Assembly (NCBI GenBank): GCA_030386875.1
Contig: CM059556.1
Coordinates: 37,426,964-37,490,963 of the forward strand
Reading direction: 5' to 3'
From: Morinoia aosen
Lineage: Eukaryota; Arthropoda; Malacostraca; Amphipoda; Talitridae
Length of the DNA: 64,000 nt
Shown here: piece after piece, positions 62,954-64,000 of the stretch
Numbering within the stretch: position 1 is the first letter of the stretch
Layout: the number at the start of each line of letters is the position of its first letter
The notes under the pieces: generated by a model
The model's database searches: none
What the model saw: only the letters and a program-made list of their open reading frames with translations
What the model was told of the DNA's origin: nothing
Program-made: the position numbers and the translations under genes

Positions 62954-63882
62954 CTAGAGGCACATTTGCGAGCTTGGTCACCAAATTTCATGTGGTACCA
63001 GCATAAATTGCTACTAGCATCACGAGAGCGCGACCTGAAGCGGCGGTCTTGATTTGACCTATCATAAGATCTACCTCTATCAAAGCGTTGAGGAGGAGGA
63101 AGAGGATAGTGATAGTTGGAGGGATAGTCATAAGGATAGTCGTAGGCATTTTGGTGGCTTTGGAATCTCCCTGGGCCTTGCTGAATATGAGCTACGCTCT
63201 GACCACTCTGACCTAACTGGCAATTCTGGAGAGCTTGCTTTATCTCAGCGATGTCTTGCTGCATCTTATCTATTATGGCTGAGGATTGATTCTGAGTATT
63301 TGCGGGGCTAAAATTTGCAGCAGCTGCATTAAGGGACGCAACTTGCGGTGCCTGTGGCGAATTAATGTTGCGCATCACCGTCTCGGTGGACTCCGCCAGC
63401 TCTTCCAACGTTTGATCAGGGCCTGCTAGCGATAAAAATGGACGCACATTCGGAGGAAGCTTAGTCATGAAAACTTCTTTCAGAAATCCCTCAGCTACGG
63501 CAACACCCGTAGCGAGTTTTCGCAGCTCTTTCACTAGCGAAGTGGGAGAGAAAGAACTAGAGACAGAAGGAATAGCTGAGGCGTCCACCAAACTGCGAAA
63601 TTTGTCCGCATCGGACATCTGCAACTTCTGCAGAATTTTTCTTTTTAAGGTGCCGTACGGGTCAAAGGCGGGGGGGTTCTCGAGCAACTGATTTGAATCA
63701 TTTAACAATTTTGTGGGGGCTGCGGAAACAAGGGCGTAGAATTGGTCAGTGTTATTAGTGACCTTATGATACCTAAACATCGCCTCACACTGTTGAAACC
63801 AGGTGTGGGCATCCTCCGGAATGAAGGGAGGGAGCCTAATGGGTTTTGTGGAGGCTCGATCTTCATTATCTGAGTCAGGCAT
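62896..63882 (-). CDS. Gypsy Gag protein
   Basis: 328 residues from the ATG at 63882 (MPDSDNEDRASTKPIRLPP). The longer open frame begins with a TTG at 63909 and has no upstream ATG in it. The N-terminal part, LPPFIPEDAHTWFQQCEAMF, is the capsid-like region of CsRn1-type Gag. A Gln/Tyr/Pro-rich linker follows, with an Arg/Ser run (RRFRSRSRDASS). Near the C-terminus is CWYHMKFGDQARKCASRC, a CX3HX10CX3C box. The stop lies inside the start of pol. Confidence 0.9.
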   Translation of the reverse strand: MPDSDNEDRASTKPIRLPPFIPEDAHTWFQQCEAMFRYHKVTNNTDQFYALVSAAPTKLLNDSNQLLENPPAFDPYGTLKRKILQKLQMSDADKFRSLVDASAIPSVSSSFSPTSLVKELRKLATGVAVAEGFLKEVFMTKLPPNVRPFLSLAGPDQTLEELAESTETVMRNINSPQAPQVASLNAAAANFSPANTQNQSSAIIDKMQQDIAEIKQALQNCQLGQSGQSVAHIQQGPGRFQSHQNAYDYPYDYPSNYHYPLPPPQRFDRGRSYDRSNQDRRFRSRSRDASSNLCWYHMKFGDQARKCASRCSPRYTEMTSGNANSNAQ

Positions 63883-64000
63883 GCTAGCAATCTCTTTGGG
63901 GATGCGCAATTAAGATATCAGTGCCTATGACTTGGAATTAAGTGGCAAGGGATTGCGTTATTTCTTTACCTACTCAATCATTCAAATTAAGTTGAAACAG

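Larger units (their letters stand above)
59520..64000 (-). mobile_element. Ty3/gypsy retrotransposon, CsRn1-like (5' end cut by window)
   Basis: It comprises gag (63882-62896), an overlapping pol (62953-59561) and a polypurine tract at 59530-59520. Domain order in pol is protease, RT, RNase H, integrase, which defines Ty3/gypsy. The Gag carries a Cys-His box of the unusual C-H-C-C type instead of a CCHC knuckle, a feature of the CsRn1 clade. Both frames are open, so the insertion is fairly recent. The 63883-64000 region is leader; the primer site and 5' LTR lie beyond the window. Confidence 0.9.

Noticed and set aside
63883-63909. Gag start at 63909
   Set aside because: That codon is TTG; the first ATG in the frame is at 63882.

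Overview
The window is AT-rich, intron-rich metazoan DNA, most likely from an arthropod. The one host gene I can recognise is an arthropod-type phosphorylase kinase gamma subunit. The mobile-element load (Ty1/copia with a copia-type primer site, CsRn1-like Ty3/gypsy, Penelope-like GIY-YIG fragments, many TTAA-target elements, a hAT-like foldback and a pogo-like element) also fits an arthropod. A malacostracan crustacean is plausible, but I cannot prove the species. I found no rRNA, tRNA or CRISPR array.

Positions 1-34174 are a single minus-strand gene, PhKgamma (glycogen phosphorylase b kinase catalytic subunit). Eight coding-exon positions can be joined with matching phases and GT-AG boundaries: 34165-34045, 31947-31819, 30575-30455, 26869-26706, one of two exons at 19480-19390 or 15528-15438, 5518-5489, 4545-4439 and 3425-3328. 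Together they encode 287 residues of kinase domain, from the glycine loop to the HPFF motif. The calmodulin-binding C-terminus must lie below position 1. A splice acceptor 9 nt before the ATG implies a non-coding 5' exon that I did not find. Exon position 5 exists in two diverged copies, each 91 nt and each with the same phases. Both encode the GTPxYxAPE/P+1 segment. Including both or neither would shift the reading frame, so they look like mutually exclusive exons that swap the substrate-recognition loop. A UCAU-rich minisatellite lies just downstream of the second copy, and a large array of branch-point/acceptor-like units lies in the intron after it.

The introns hold minisatellites (3.14, 3.43, 10.1-11.4, 15.15, 20.9 and 24.6 kb), five copies of a ~228-bp TTAA MITE, two larger TTAA elements (9064-9884 and 11826-12671), three copies of another dispersed repeat, and a ~2.1-kb Penelope-like palindrome (26931-29029) that was later split by an LTR-like insertion.

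Positions 34175-49500 are nested mobile DNA. Two related TTAA elements abut at one TTAA (35632), and the second is interrupted by another TTAA element (36062-37396). Next come a hAT-like foldback (38269-42040) enclosing a second Penelope-like palindrome, an AT-rich tandem repeat interrupted by a decayed pogo-like transposon (43336-45636), a further foldback (46030-47335) containing a hAT-like MITE, and a 5'-truncated LINE (47552-49491).

Positions 49500-64000 contain a probably young, intact Ty1/copia element (52665-57182, identical 260-bp LTRs, TAATA target duplication) and a CsRn1-like Ty3/gypsy element on the minus strand. The gypsy element has gag and pol overlapping in the -1 frame, and its 5' end runs off the window.
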